A stretch of DNA of 64,000 bases from positions 186,001 to 250,000 of the forward strand of contig NZ_QFRU01000004.1 of the NCBI RefSeq assembly GCF_003184905.1, read 5' to 3'. Shown piece by piece: positions 24,271-33,064 of this stretch. Each line of letters starts with the position of its first letter. The first letter of the stretch is position 1. This DNA is from Bacillus sp. CGMCC 1.16541 (GTDB taxonomy: Bacteria > Bacillota > Bacilli > Bacillales > Bacillaceae_H). The notes below the pieces were generated by a model that did no database searches, was not told where the DNA came from, and was given only the letters and a program-made list of their open reading frames with translations. A program made the position numbers and the translations under genes.

Positions 24271-25770
24271 TCATCCACCCCCTAACCCGTCTAGTATAAC
24301 TTGTAACGATGGTTGAATAACGCTTATTAGTACGTTCGGGTATACACCAATTGTTATAATGAAGAAGAGAAAGATAGAGGCGACCATTATATCTGTTTTA
24401 GCCATATCTGTCTGATGAACGAGCGATACATTTAATCGACCAAATGTGATACTCAATACCGCTCTTAACATATAAACAGCGGTCATAATAAGCCCAATCG
24501 TTCCAACAGTCGCTAACCAAGGAAATTGCTTAAATGCCCCTAAAAAGGCCATAAATTCACTAATAAATCCTGATAAGCCAGGTAAGCCCAACGAAGCCAT
24601 TGCACCTGTTAGTAGTACGCCACCAAAAATAGGCATTGAGCTTGCTACTCCACCTAACTTTGAGATTGTTGTCGTTGCTGCTCGCTCTAGCAAAAGACCG
24701 ACAAGGAAGAACAACAAAGCCGAAATTAATCCGTGAGAAATGACTTGAAACATCGCTCCTTGAATACCGGCACTATTTAAAGCACCTAGCCCTATTAACA
24801 CAATCCCCATGTGAGAAATACTTGAATAAGCAAGTACTTTTCGTAAATCATCTTGTCTCCAAGCTAAGAATGCACCGTATAAGACGTTCACAACTCCCAA
24901 TGCCACAATGATCATGGCAATCGATGCAAACTCTTCTGGAAATAACCCCATTCCAAATCGAATGAACCCAAACGCACCAATTTTCAATAAAACACCGGCA
25001 TGAAGCATCACAATTGGCGGTGGTGCTTGCACATGAACGCGTACCATCCACGTGTGAAGAGGAAATACCGGTAACTTAACTGCAAAGGCAACGAGTAACG
25101 CAAGGAAAACTCCCCACTTTTCTTTCGGTGATAAGACGGTTATCGTTTCATTTGTTAATATATCTGTTAAAAGATTAAAATTCGACGTACCTGTTTTCGC
25201 AAATAATGTCATAATGACAACTAATAAAATGGCCGATCCGATTCCATTGTATAGAAGAAAAGTGTAAGCTGCTTTTTCCCGTTGAAAACCACCCCATTTA
25301 CCAATTAACAAAAACATCGGGATGAGTGTTAACTCAAAAAAGATGAAAAACAAAATGAGGTTTTGAGCTGTAAATACACCGAGCATCCCTACTTCTAATA
25401 GTAGAAATAAAGAAAAGTAAGCTCTTACCCCCGTTTGAATCGATAATGAAGCAATGGCTGCCAATGTCGACAGAGTGGCCGTTAATACGAGAAGAATAAG
25501 CGAAAACCCATCAATTCCAACCTCATACTGAATGGCATACAAGTTGGTTGGATTTTCTACATATCCAAAACGAAACCATTCATGCTGTTGTGAAAACGAT
25601 GTATAAGATCGCCCTGCTCGTACTTGTATATATGTTGTCCATGCCAATATGAGTGGAGTGAGTGTGGAAAGGACTCCACTCCATCGTGTTCGCTTTTTGT
25701 TCTTTTCTTTTAAAAAAAGCAATGCAAGTAAACCAAGAAGCGGGGAGAAAATTAAAAACGTAAGCAACAT
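24271..25770 (-). CDS. nuoM: NADH-quinone oxidoreductase subunit M
   Basis: A 499-residue antiporter-like membrane subunit of complex I, about 14 helices. Visible signatures are FELTLIPMFLLIGKWGG (TM5 Glu), PVFPLHTWMVRVHVQAPPPI with the conserved TM7/8 residues, and GLPGLSGFISEF. It contributes one of the proton channels in the membrane arm. It is spaced two bases from nuoL and overlaps nuoN, so the three antiporter-like subunits are co-translated. Length is typical of Bacillus NuoM. Confidence 0.96.
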   Translation of the reverse strand: MLLTFLIFSPLLGLLALLFLKEKNKKRTRWSGVLSTLTPLILAWTTYIQVRAGRSYTSFSQQHEWFRFGYVENPTNLYAIQYEVGIDGFSLILLVLTATLSTLAAIASLSIQTGVRAYFSLFLLLEVGMLGVFTAQNLILFFIFFELTLIPMFLLIGKWGGFQREKAAYTFLLYNGIGSAILLVVIMTLFAKTGTSNFNLLTDILTNETITVLSPKEKWGVFLALLVAFAVKLPVFPLHTWMVRVHVQAPPPIVMLHAGVLLKIGAFGFIRFGMGLFPEEFASIAMIIVALGVVNVLYGAFLAWRQDDLRKVLAYSSISHMGIVLIGLGALNSAGIQGAMFQVISHGLISALLFFLVGLLLERAATTTISKLGGVASSMPIFGGVLLTGAMASLGLPGLSGFISEFMAFLGAFKQFPWLATVGTIGLIMTAVYMLRAVLSITFGRLNVSLVHQTDMAKTDIMVASIFLFFIITIGVYPNVLISVIQPSLQVILDGLGGG

Positions 25771-25771
25771 A

Positions 25772-27634
25772 TTATACGCCTCCCTTCAAAACGAATAACA
25801 ACATCAGCAACGCCAATCCAATAAAGGCAACAAACCCATAGCGCTGAACTTGACCGTTTTGACTGTGAGAACCTAACTTACTTAAAGTTACAACCGTACT
25901 CACAATGCTATTTAGCACCCCTTTAACAAGGAACGTTTCAATATAATTAAATAGGAGAGAAATCAGTAAGACGCCCTTTACAATCGTTGCTTTGTAAAGC
26001 TCATCTACGTAGTAGCCGTGAACAAGTACTTTTGTGGTAGTTGGAAACGAATTACTCAACCAACTCCGAGAGATAACCTCCCTTTTATATACGATATAAG
26101 CTAAACCAATTCCAAGTAGTGAAAGCATGACTGTTACAACCATGATCCAAAGAGGTCCTTCAGCGTGAGAAGTTTGCAATGACGGACGATCACTAATGAG
26201 CCAATCACCTAAAAACGTCCCAAACCAATGTGTATGAACATACCCACTAAAGATAGCTAAAAAGCCTAATACCCCCATAGGAACCGTCATGTATAGAGAT
26301 GTAGCGGATTGTTTAGGAATAGGTGCTTGAGATTTACCAGCAAACACAAGGAAAAATAAGCGGAACATATAAAATGCTGTTAAAAAAGCGGTGAGAAGTG
26401 CCAAGATAAACAAAACATATCGACCGTCATTCCATGTAGCGATTAAGATTTCCTCTTTACTAAAAAAGCCTGAAAATAGAGGTACACCACTAATGGCTAA
26501 CGTGCCGATTAGAAAAAAGAGAGCTGTCACTTTCATCGGCTTCCAAAGTCCACCGAGTTTTTCAACATGTTGAACGTGGATGGAATGAATGACACTCCCT
26601 GCTGCTAAAAAGAGAAGCGCTTTAAAAAATGCATGTGTCATTAAGTGAAAAACTCCCGCCACATAGCCTGCTGATCCTAACGCAAGCATCATATACCCCA
26701 GTTGGCTAATCGTCGAATACGCCAAGATTCTTTTTATATCTGTTTGCACTAACGCAATCGATGCAGCAAATAGAGCTGTTAATCCTCCGACTGTTGCAAC
26801 AATTGTTAAAGAAAGCTTACTCTCTAAAAATAACGGAAACATTGTAGCAACGAGGTATACACCTGCAGCAACCATCGTCGCAGCATGGATCAGAGCTGAA
26901 ACAGGAGTGGGACCTTCCATTGCATCGGGCAGCCATGAATGAAGTGGCCATTGACCTGATTTTCCAATCGCTCCGATAAAGATAAGGATGCTTGTTAGTG
27001 TAATCATTGTAGGTGAAAGGGTCTCACCATTAAGGGCGGTGAAGATGTCTTCATAATTAAAACTACCAACCTCCCAAAATAATAGAATGATACCAATAAA
27101 AAGGCCAATGTCTCCAATGCGTGTCATGATAAACGCTTTTTTAGCAGCGGCTTTTGCTTCTTCTTTTTGAAAATAAAATCCGATAAGCAAAAATGAGCCA
27201 AGTCCGACTAGCTCCCAAAACAGATAAAGTTGCAGCAAGTTAGGCGATAAAACGAGGCCGAGCATAGCAAAGGTGAATAGACCAAGGTACGCATAGAAGG
27301 TTGATAATCGCTCTTCGCCTTTCATATAAGCATTCGCATATATATGTACAAGCAGGCTAACCACTGAAACAATGATAAGCATTAGCGCATTTAACGGTGT
27401 GACTTCAAACCCAAATTGGACCAACACATCACCAATCGTAAACCATGTACCTTCTTGCTTAAGTGTCGGCATATAGAAACGGTCAACAACCACAAGGGCT
27501 GAAAAAACCACAGAAACAAAAGTGAAAAGAATACCGACATATGCACTTTTTTCTTTTAACTTTCTTCCTATAACTAGCAGTAAAATAAACGAGACAAGTG
27601 GAAAGAGTGGTATCAACCAAGCATTCGCCATCAT
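25772..27634 (-). CDS. nuoL: NADH-quinone oxidoreductase subunit L
   Basis: A 620-residue subunit forming the distal end of the complex I membrane arm, with about 16 helices. The core is recognisable from FWELVGLGSFLLIGFYFQ (TM5 Glu), KSGQWPLHSWLPDAMEGPTP (TM7/8) and SGVPLFSGFFSKEE; the C-terminal ~100 residues contain the last helix after the lateral helix characteristic of NuoL. It lies 36 bases after nuoK, the widest gap inside the operon. Members of this family are related to MrpA, but the nuo context settles its assignment. Confidence 0.96.
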   Translation of the reverse strand: MMANAWLIPLFPLVSFILLLVIGRKLKEKSAYVGILFTFVSVVFSALVVVDRFYMPTLKQEGTWFTIGDVLVQFGFEVTPLNALMLIIVSVVSLLVHIYANAYMKGEERLSTFYAYLGLFTFAMLGLVLSPNLLQLYLFWELVGLGSFLLIGFYFQKEEAKAAAKKAFIMTRIGDIGLFIGIILLFWEVGSFNYEDIFTALNGETLSPTMITLTSILIFIGAIGKSGQWPLHSWLPDAMEGPTPVSALIHAATMVAAGVYLVATMFPLFLESKLSLTIVATVGGLTALFAASIALVQTDIKRILAYSTISQLGYMMLALGSAGYVAGVFHLMTHAFFKALLFLAAGSVIHSIHVQHVEKLGGLWKPMKVTALFFLIGTLAISGVPLFSGFFSKEEILIATWNDGRYVLFILALLTAFLTAFYMFRLFFLVFAGKSQAPIPKQSATSLYMTVPMGVLGFLAIFSGYVHTHWFGTFLGDWLISDRPSLQTSHAEGPLWIMVVTVMLSLLGIGLAYIVYKREVISRSWLSNSFPTTTKVLVHGYYVDELYKATIVKGVLLISLLFNYIETFLVKGVLNSIVSTVVTLSKLGSHSQNGQVQRYGFVAFIGLALLMLLFVLKGGV

Positions 27635-27670
27635 CGATTTGTCCCCCCTTTTTTAATGAAAGGTTCTCTC

Positions 27671-27985
27671 TTAATTCTTTAATGCGTTCATGTCATCCAC
27701 ATTTACCGTTTTACGATTGCGATAAAGCGCAATTAAAATAGCTAAGCCGACCGCTGCTTCTGCCGCTGCTACAGTAATGGTAAACAACGAAAAGATTTGA
27801 CCTGTTATATTCGCATCCATTCCATATTTACTAAATGCGATTAAATTGATATTTACCGCGTTTAGCATCAATTCAATACAAATAAGCACAATGACTGCAT
27901 TACGCTTTGTAAGCGCACCATATAAGCCGATACAAAATAGAATAAGTGCTAACACCAGATACGACGATAACGGATTACTACTCAC
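27671..27985 (-). CDS. nuoK: NADH-quinone oxidoreductase subunit K
   Basis: A 104-residue, three-helix subunit related to MrpC. It has the conserved carboxylates in membrane segments: Glu in [13 protein letters not shown] (TM2) and Glu in [11 protein letters not shown] (TM3), both needed for proton translocation in studied complexes. It overlaps nuoJ by 8 bases. Length is normal. Confidence 0.96.
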   Translation of the reverse strand: MSSNPLSSYLVLALILFCIGLYGALTKRNAVIVLICIELMLNAVNINLIAFSKYGMDANITGQIFSLFTITVAAAEAAVGLAILIALYRNRKTVNVDDMNALKN

Positions 27986-28499
27986 TGTTTTCCGCCTCCT
28001 TATCTTCTTTCTTAGCTAGAATAACAGCTCCAATAAGTGCTACTAATAATAAGACAGACGTTAATTCAAATGGGATAATAAAAGTTGAATACAATGCAAT
28101 TCCAATCTGTTTTGTGTTCTCTTCATGTAGTGAAGTGGCTTCACCTTCTAGTGGTAAGTTACTAATGGCAGAAAACATCACCATCGCAAATAAAAGAATG
28201 GATGCAAGGATGATTGCCTTTTTCCACCTTTTTATATGAGGAAATGTTTGGTCATTGTGTTTAGTAAGCATAATTCCAAATAACATGATGATGGTAATCG
28301 CACCTGAATAAATGAGAATTTGCACAGCAGCGACAAATTCTGCTGATAACAACACATATAAACCAGCGATACTGACAAATGTAAAAACAAGGGCAACGAC
28401 CATGTGCACCACTTTAGACAATCTCAACATGCAAATGCCCCCTGCGATGGCAATAAGAGCAAGACATAAAAAGATGATGTATTCACCTGAGAACATCAT
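27978..28499 (-). CDS. nuoJ: NADH-quinone oxidoreductase subunit J
   Basis: A 173-residue, five-helix membrane subunit. The segment [19 protein letters not shown] carries the conserved TM3 pi-bulge region found in NuoJ, and the C-terminus is a charged tail ([11 protein letters not shown]). It overlaps nuoI by four bases and nuoK by eight. In Bacillus complexes this subunit contributes to the central hydrophilic axis of the membrane arm. Confidence 0.95.
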   Translation of the reverse strand: MMFSGEYIIFLCLALIAIAGGICMLRLSKVVHMVVALVFTFVSIAGLYVLLSAEFVAAVQILIYSGAITIIMLFGIMLTKHNDQTFPHIKRWKKAIILASILLFAMVMFSAISNLPLEGEATSLHEENTKQIGIALYSTFIIPFELTSVLLLVALIGAVILAKKEDKEAENSE

Positions 28500-28924
28500 G
28501 CTTTATTCTCCTCTCGCACGTGTTGATTATTTTCATCAAGCCACTTCATATCTTTAAACAGCGCATCGCGACTATACTCAGCTAATTCAAAATTGCTTGT
28601 CATAACAATCGCTTCTGTCGGACAAACTTCTGTACACAAATCACATAAAATACAAATCTCAAAATTTATATCATACGTATCAATGATTTTCCCTTTTTTC
28701 GTTGGATCGGGGTGTTTTTTACCTGTTAATGTAATGCAGTCAGTTGGACAAATATTGGCGCACTGATTGCACACAATGCATTTTTCAGGATAAAATTTTT
28801 GAATACCTCGAAAGCGATCTGGAAGCGGTAAAGGTTCATTTGGATAGTCGTATGTGACTTTTTTCTTCGTTAAGTTTTTAAGTGTATAAGCTAATCCTTT
28901 TGCTAAACCAAGCATATTCTTCAC
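28496..28924 (-). CDS. nuoI: NADH-quinone oxidoreductase subunit I (two [4Fe-4S] clusters)
   Basis: A 142-residue peripheral-arm subunit carrying clusters N6a and N6b. Two ferredoxin motifs are complete: Cys49, 52, 55, 59 (CIVCNQCANICP) and Cys91, 94, 97, 101 (CILCDLCTEVCP). An amphipathic N-terminal segment precedes them. It passes electrons from upstream centres to NuoB. It follows nuoH by 22 bases. Because nuoE, F and G are missing, its electron source here may be something other than NADH through NuoF. Confidence 0.96.
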   Translation of the reverse strand: MKNMLGLAKGLAYTLKNLTKKKVTYDYPNEPLPLPDRFRGIQKFYPEKCIVCNQCANICPTDCITLTGKKHPDPTKKGKIIDTYDINFEICILCDLCTEVCPTEAIVMTSNFELAEYSRDALFKDMKWLDENNQHVREENKA

Positions 28925-28946
28925 CCTTTCCTTTCTACTTACATCA

Positions 28947-29948
28947 TTAAAAGAATAGTTCCTTCACAAGAGCGGTGATAAAGATATTGGCTAATGCCAC
29001 CGGAAGCAACACTTTCCACCCAAATTCCATGAGTTGATCTGCACGTACACGTGGAAATGAGACACGGAACCAAATAAGCACAAACACAACTACACTAAAC
29101 TTTAACGCAAACCAAACGGCTCCTGGAATAAAGTCTAACGAGAAAACAGGATGCCATCCTCCTAAAAATAAAACCGTTGTTAATGATGCCATCGCAAAAA
29201 AGTAAACGTACTCAGCAAGCATAAAGAACGCCCAGCGGAACCCTGAATATTCAACATGAAATCCCGCAACAAGCTCAGACTCCGCTTCTGGTAAATCAAA
29301 AGGTGTTCGGTTTAACTCTGCTACAGAAGCAATAAAGAAAACAATGAATCCTATAGGCTGCACAAAGATATACCATACATCTTGTTGTGCGTACACAATT
29401 TCATTTAAATTTAAACTGCCTGTTAAAAGGACAACTCCAACAATGGACATGACAAGGGGCACTTCATACGAAATCATTTGCGCCGCTGCACGCATTCCTC
29501 CTAAAAGTGCATACTTATTATTCGATGCCCAAGCCCCTGCAACAATCCCCACCGTTGATAATCCTGAAATCGCAATGTAATAAAGTAAACCAATACCGAT
29601 ATCGGCAAACTGAAGCTGCTCTGTAAAAGGAATCGTCGCTAACACCATAAACGCTGGAGTAAATGCCAACACTGGAGCCAAGATGAACAACGGACGATCG
29701 GCCACTTTCGGGATTGTATCTTCTTTTAAAAGAAGCTTTAATACATCCGCCACTGTTTGTAACAATCCCCATCGTCCACCAACTTGGTTCGGCCCATACC
29801 TTCCTTGCATAAATCCCATGACTTTCCTCTCAGCTAGAATGCCGTACGTAACGAACCCTAAAACTACAAATAAAAAACAAGTGGCTAATCCAAAAAACAC
29901 AAAAAAGTTCATCCAACTAGGAGATGATTGCAGTAAACTCTCAATCAT
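28947..29948 (-). CDS. nuoH: NADH-quinone oxidoreductase subunit H
   Basis: A 333-residue membrane subunit with eight helices that forms the entrance of the quinone chamber with NuoB and NuoD. Diagnostic segments are ERKVMGFMQGRYGPNQVG near residue 40, AELNRTPFDLPEAESELVAGFHVEYSG (shown by its conserved acidic residues around 210-235), and RVSFPRVRADQLMEFGWK near the C-terminus. Its ATG shares the last base of the nuoD stop region (contiguous genes). Confidence 0.97.
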   Translation of the reverse strand: MIESLLQSSPSWMNFFVFFGLATCFLFVVLGFVTYGILAERKVMGFMQGRYGPNQVGGRWGLLQTVADVLKLLLKEDTIPKVADRPLFILAPVLAFTPAFMVLATIPFTEQLQFADIGIGLLYYIAISGLSTVGIVAGAWASNNKYALLGGMRAAAQMISYEVPLVMSIVGVVLLTGSLNLNEIVYAQQDVWYIFVQPIGFIVFFIASVAELNRTPFDLPEAESELVAGFHVEYSGFRWAFFMLAEYVYFFAMASLTTVLFLGGWHPVFSLDFIPGAVWFALKFSVVVFVLIWFRVSFPRVRADQLMEFGWKVLLPVALANIFITALVKELFF

Positions 29949-31048
29949 TAACCGTCGACCTCCCCTAACACAATGTCAATGGCGCCTAAGATCGTAATCA
30001 AGTTTGCAATGTTCTCTCCCTTCAACAATTTCGGTAAGATTTGTAGATTATAAAAAGAGGGTCTACGAAACTTTAATCGGTAAGGCTCTTTTTTGCCTTC
30101 GCTGGCAATGTAGCAGCCAATTTCACCTCGTGGCGATTCAATTCGAACAAACACTTCTCCTTTAGGCGGCTTAATGATTTTTGGTACTTTTGCCATAATG
30201 TCTCCGTGCCTTGGCATTTGTTCAACCGCTTGTTCAATAATTTTGAGTGATTCTTCTATTTCTTCAAGTCGACACTCGTATCTCGCAAAGGCATCTCCCT
30301 TTTCACGAATAGGAATGTTAAAATCAAAACGATCATAGATCGAATAAGGTTCAGCTCTCCGAAGGTCCCATTTCATTCCTGTACACCGTAAGTTCGCCCC
30401 ACTTAGTGAATATTGCAGAGCCTCTTCTTTTGAGTAAATGCCGATGCCTTTTACACGATTTAAAAAGATTTCATTGCCTGATACAAGATCGTGGTAACCC
30501 TTTAACTGCTCCCTCATGTACGGAACAAACTCCTCTACTTTTTCAATCCACCCTTCTGGAGCATCCCATTTCACTCCCCCTATACGCATATAATTAAAGG
30601 TGAGACGTGCTCCTGATAATTCATTTAGTAAGTTAATAATCATTTCTCTTTCACGAAACGCATACAAAAATGGACTAACTGCACCAATATCAAGTAAATA
30701 TGTTCCCCACCAAACAAGGTGGCTTGCTACTCTACCTAGCTCCATCACAAGGATACGCAAATATTCAGCTCGCTCAGGCAATGTAATGTCCATCATTGTT
30801 TCGACCGCATGACATAATACATAATTGTTCGTCATTGCTGATAAATAATCCATACGATCGGTATAAGGAATGATTTGTGTATATTGAAGATTTTCCGCTA
30901 ATTTTTCTGTTCCTCGGTGCAAATATCCAATTACAGGTGTAGCTTCCGTAATGATTTCGCCATCAATTTTTAAAACGAGACGAAACACGCCGTGTGTACT
31001 AGGGTGTTGCGGACCGACATTTAAAAGCATTTCTTCTGTACGAATCAC
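29948..31048 (-). CDS. nuoD: NADH-quinone oxidoreductase subunit D
   Basis: A 366-residue, 49-kDa-type subunit that lines the quinone-binding site. The N-terminal loop contains NVGPQHPSTHGVFRLVL, whose His is in the quinone-headgroup loop, followed by GYLHRGTEKLAE and a C-terminal LITILGAIDIVLGEVDG ending. The protein descends from NiFe-hydrogenase large subunits, but the Ni-binding Cys pairs are absent, as expected. It starts three bases after the nuoC stop and is followed directly by nuoH. Confidence 0.97.
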   Translation of the reverse strand: MIRTEEMLLNVGPQHPSTHGVFRLVLKIDGEIITEATPVIGYLHRGTEKLAENLQYTQIIPYTDRMDYLSAMTNNYVLCHAVETMMDITLPERAEYLRILVMELGRVASHLVWWGTYLLDIGAVSPFLYAFREREMIINLLNELSGARLTFNYMRIGGVKWDAPEGWIEKVEEFVPYMREQLKGYHDLVSGNEIFLNRVKGIGIYSKEEALQYSLSGANLRCTGMKWDLRRAEPYSIYDRFDFNIPIREKGDAFARYECRLEEIEESLKIIEQAVEQMPRHGDIMAKVPKIIKPPKGEVFVRIESPRGEIGCYIASEGKKEPYRLKFRRPSFYNLQILPKLLKGENIANLITILGAIDIVLGEVDG

Positions 31049-31051
31049 TCG

Positions 31052-31681
31052 CTACACCTCCACATCATCAGCTTCGTAGTCTTTTCGTAAAGGATGACCA
31101 ACCCAATCATCTGATAGCATAATTCGCTTCAAGTTTGGATGATTAGTAAAAGAGATTCCTAATAAATCAAACGTTTCGCGCTCTGGCCAATCAGCTCCAG
31201 GCCAAACGGGTTGCAGGGATGAAACGACAGGATGATTTCGATTTACTCTCACCTTTAACGCAACAGATTGTTTATGTTGAGATGAAAATAAATGTACATA
31301 GATCTCAAAATGTGTCTGAAAATCCGTTCCGTGTAAATCAGATAAATAATCAAACGCTAATTCTTCATGTGTTTGTAATAATTGCGCAACTTGGAAGTAT
31401 GTATCATGGTTGGCTACGATAGTGGGTACGTGTTTTGAGAGACGATTAATATAGTAATCGTGGATGGCATATTCATTTAAATGCTCTTGAATGACCGTTA
31501 CATATTTATCTAGAAATGATTGATTAGGAGATGGTTTTTCTTCTTGTTGTGGTTGATGGTTAGATTCACTTTCATGGACTGCTTTTGCTTTGGCGGCGGC
31601 CTTCGCTTTCGCTGCTGCGGCTGCTTTTGCTTTTCTTGCCGCTTCCCTTTTTACTTCCTCTAGTGATTTGTCTTCACTCAT
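31052..31681 (-). CDS. nuoC: NADH-quinone oxidoreductase subunit C with Ala/Lys-rich N-terminus
   Basis: A 209-residue, 30-kDa-type subunit. The conserved domain occupies ~70-205 and includes WPERETFDLLGISFTNHPNL and the C-terminal HPLRKDYE. Before it lies a low-complexity extension of about 45 residues, dominated by Ala and Lys (KAKAAAAAKAKAAAKAKAV), probably a single charged helix. Such Ala/Lys- or Ala/Glu-rich extensions occur in other Bacillaceae NuoC proteins and vary in length. It follows nuoB by three bases and precedes nuoD by three. Confidence 0.95.
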   Translation of the reverse strand: MSEDKSLEEVKREAARKAKAAAAAKAKAAAKAKAVHESESNHQPQQEEKPSPNQSFLDKYVTVIQEHLNEYAIHDYYINRLSKHVPTIVANHDTYFQVAQLLQTHEELAFDYLSDLHGTDFQTHFEIYVHLFSSQHKQSVALKVRVNRNHPVVSSLQPVWPGADWPERETFDLLGISFTNHPNLKRIMLSDDWVGHPLRKDYEADDVEV

Positions 31682-31684
31682 CGA

Positions 31685-32197
31685 CTACATCACTCGCTTT
31701 CCTGTCTTCGCTTCGTATCTTATTTTCTCTTTTAACTTATTAATACCGTAAATTAAAGCAGCTGGATTTGGTGGACACCCCGGGATATAGACATCAACAG
31801 GAATGATTTGATCCACACCTTTTACAACAGCATATGACTTCACATATGGTCCTCCAGCGGTTGCACAAGAACCCATCGCAATGACCCATTTTGGCTCAGG
31901 CATTTGATCATACAGCCTTTTAACAACTGGGGCCATCTTCTTTGTTACCGTTCCTGAGATAATCATCACATCAGATTGACGAGGCGATGTCCGAAAGAAA
32001 GAACCGAATCGATCCAAATCGTAGTGAGAAGATCCTACTCCCATCATTTCAATGGCACAGCAAGCCAGTCCGAATGTAAGTGGCCATAGGGAATTACTTC
32101 TTGCCCATGCCTTTAATTGTTCAAGTGTTGTTAAAAAGATGTTTTTTTGCATTTCTTCTAATTCTTGTTTTGAGATGTTACTCATGTTTAATTCCAT
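31685..32197 (-). CDS. nuoB: NADH-quinone oxidoreductase subunit B (cluster N2)
   Basis: A 170-residue subunit holding [4Fe-4S] cluster N2, the last centre before quinone. The ligands are Cys46-Cys47 (LACCAIEMM), Cys111 (GSCATAGG) and Cys141 (GCPPNP). The ATG at 32197 is chosen for its AAGGTG ribosome binding site; it overlaps the end of nuoA by 10 bases. The frame extends seven codons further upstream inside nuoA. Length and motifs are those of the family. Confidence 0.96.
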   Translation of the reverse strand: MELNMSNISKQELEEMQKNIFLTTLEQLKAWARSNSLWPLTFGLACCAIEMMGVGSSHYDLDRFGSFFRTSPRQSDVMIISGTVTKKMAPVVKRLYDQMPEPKWVIAMGSCATAGGPYVKSYAVVKGVDQIIPVDVYIPGCPPNPAALIYGINKLKEKIRYEAKTGKRVM

Positions 32198-32562
32198 TTC
32201 AACACCTTCTTCTTCCAAGCATATAAAAGACCAATTAATAGCATCGCCACAAAAATAAGCATTTCAACGAGTGCAAATAAACCAAGCTCGTTGTAAGCTA
32301 CTGCCCATGGGTATAAAAAAACCGCTTCGACATCAAAGATTACAAATAATAACGCAAAGATGTAATACCTTACGTTAAATTGAATTCTTGCATCGTGAAA
32401 CGGTTCAATACCACTTTCATATGTTGTTTGCTTCCCTTTCGTTGGCGCATGTGGCCGCAACCATTTTCCAATCGTCAACGCAACAACCGGAAGTAAAATA
32501 CCAATCAGTAAAAAAGCTGATACAATGACATAATTATTAAAATAAACATTTTGGAAGTTCAC
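32188..32562 (-). CDS. nuoA: NADH-quinone oxidoreductase subunit A
   Basis: A 124-residue, three-helix subunit and first gene of the operon. The loop [19 protein letters not shown] and [15 protein letters not shown] (conserved Asp/Glu in TM2) are NuoA signatures. Translation starts at a GTG (32562) preceded by AGGAGGTGGGTAA, an unusually strong ribosome binding site. A clear sigma-A promoter lies about 50 bases upstream. Confidence 0.96.
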   Translation of the reverse strand: MNFQNVYFNNYVIVSAFLLIGILLPVVALTIGKWLRPHAPTKGKQTTYESGIEPFHDARIQFNVRYYIFALLFVIFDVEAVFLYPWAVAYNELGLFALVEMLIFVAMLLIGLLYAWKKKVLKWN

Positions 32563-32612
32563 TTACCCACCTCCTGCCTAATTTTCTGATTTTTCTAAAT
32601 GTAATCGCTATC

Positions 32613-32641
32613 ATTATAACAAATCTAGTTAATAGTGTCGA
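32613..32641 (-). promoter_or_regulatory. Sigma-A promoter of the nuo operon
   Basis: On the minus strand: -35 TCGACA (32636-32641), 17-bp spacer, -10 TATAAT (32613-32618). TG sits just upstream of the -10. No operator-like dyad could be recognised around it. Confidence 0.75.
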
Positions 32642-32689
32642 CAAAATTAAGACTGCAAACCTGTCTCTACTATATGTAGTAAATAAGCT

Positions 32690-32730
32690 ACAAAAAAATA
32701 ACCGCTCTTTTGAAAAAGAGCGGTTATTTC
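32690..32730 (-). terminator. Terminator of the small membrane protein gene
   Basis: On the minus strand AATAACCGCTCTTT pairs with AAAGAGCGGTTATT around a TTCA-type loop and runs into seven T residues. It separates the upstream gene from the nuo promoter. Confidence 0.9.
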
Positions 32731-32731
32731 G

Positions 32732-32866
32732 TTAAGCACGCTTAATTAATTTAACAACTAGAACGATTAGAGCAATAACGAGTAGTGCATGAATTAAGCT
32801 ACCTACGTCGAAGACTACACCTAGTAACCATGCTAATAATAAAACTCCAATAATTGTCCATAACAT
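32732..32866 (-). CDS. Lmo0937-family small membrane protein (44 aa)
   Basis: A 44-residue frame (MLWTIIGVLLLAWLLGVVFD...) with two closely spaced hydrophobic helices, a short central SLIHALL turn, and a basic C-terminus KLIKRA. This is the pattern of the lmo0937 family of tiny membrane proteins common in Firmicutes and often stress-induced. AAGGAGTGATGATAAA gives a strong ribosome binding site and a matched terminator follows the stop, so it is a free-standing gene. The function of the family is unknown. Confidence 0.85.
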   Translation of the reverse strand: MLWTIIGVLLLAWLLGVVFDVGSLIHALLVIALIVLVVKLIKRA

Positions 32867-33064
32867 TTTATCATCACTCCTTATGTATAAGTTTCTTTAT
32901 TGTTTACTTGTTTTATACCCAAGGATTTTTATGAAAAACATTTATTTTAAGAAAATAATGGTTTAGTATCTATATTTTATCTACCCTTTAACTAAAAACA
33001 CGTCTAAAAATGTTGCTCTTTAAGGGCTTTGACTCATTTTGAACAGACTATAGGTATCCACATC

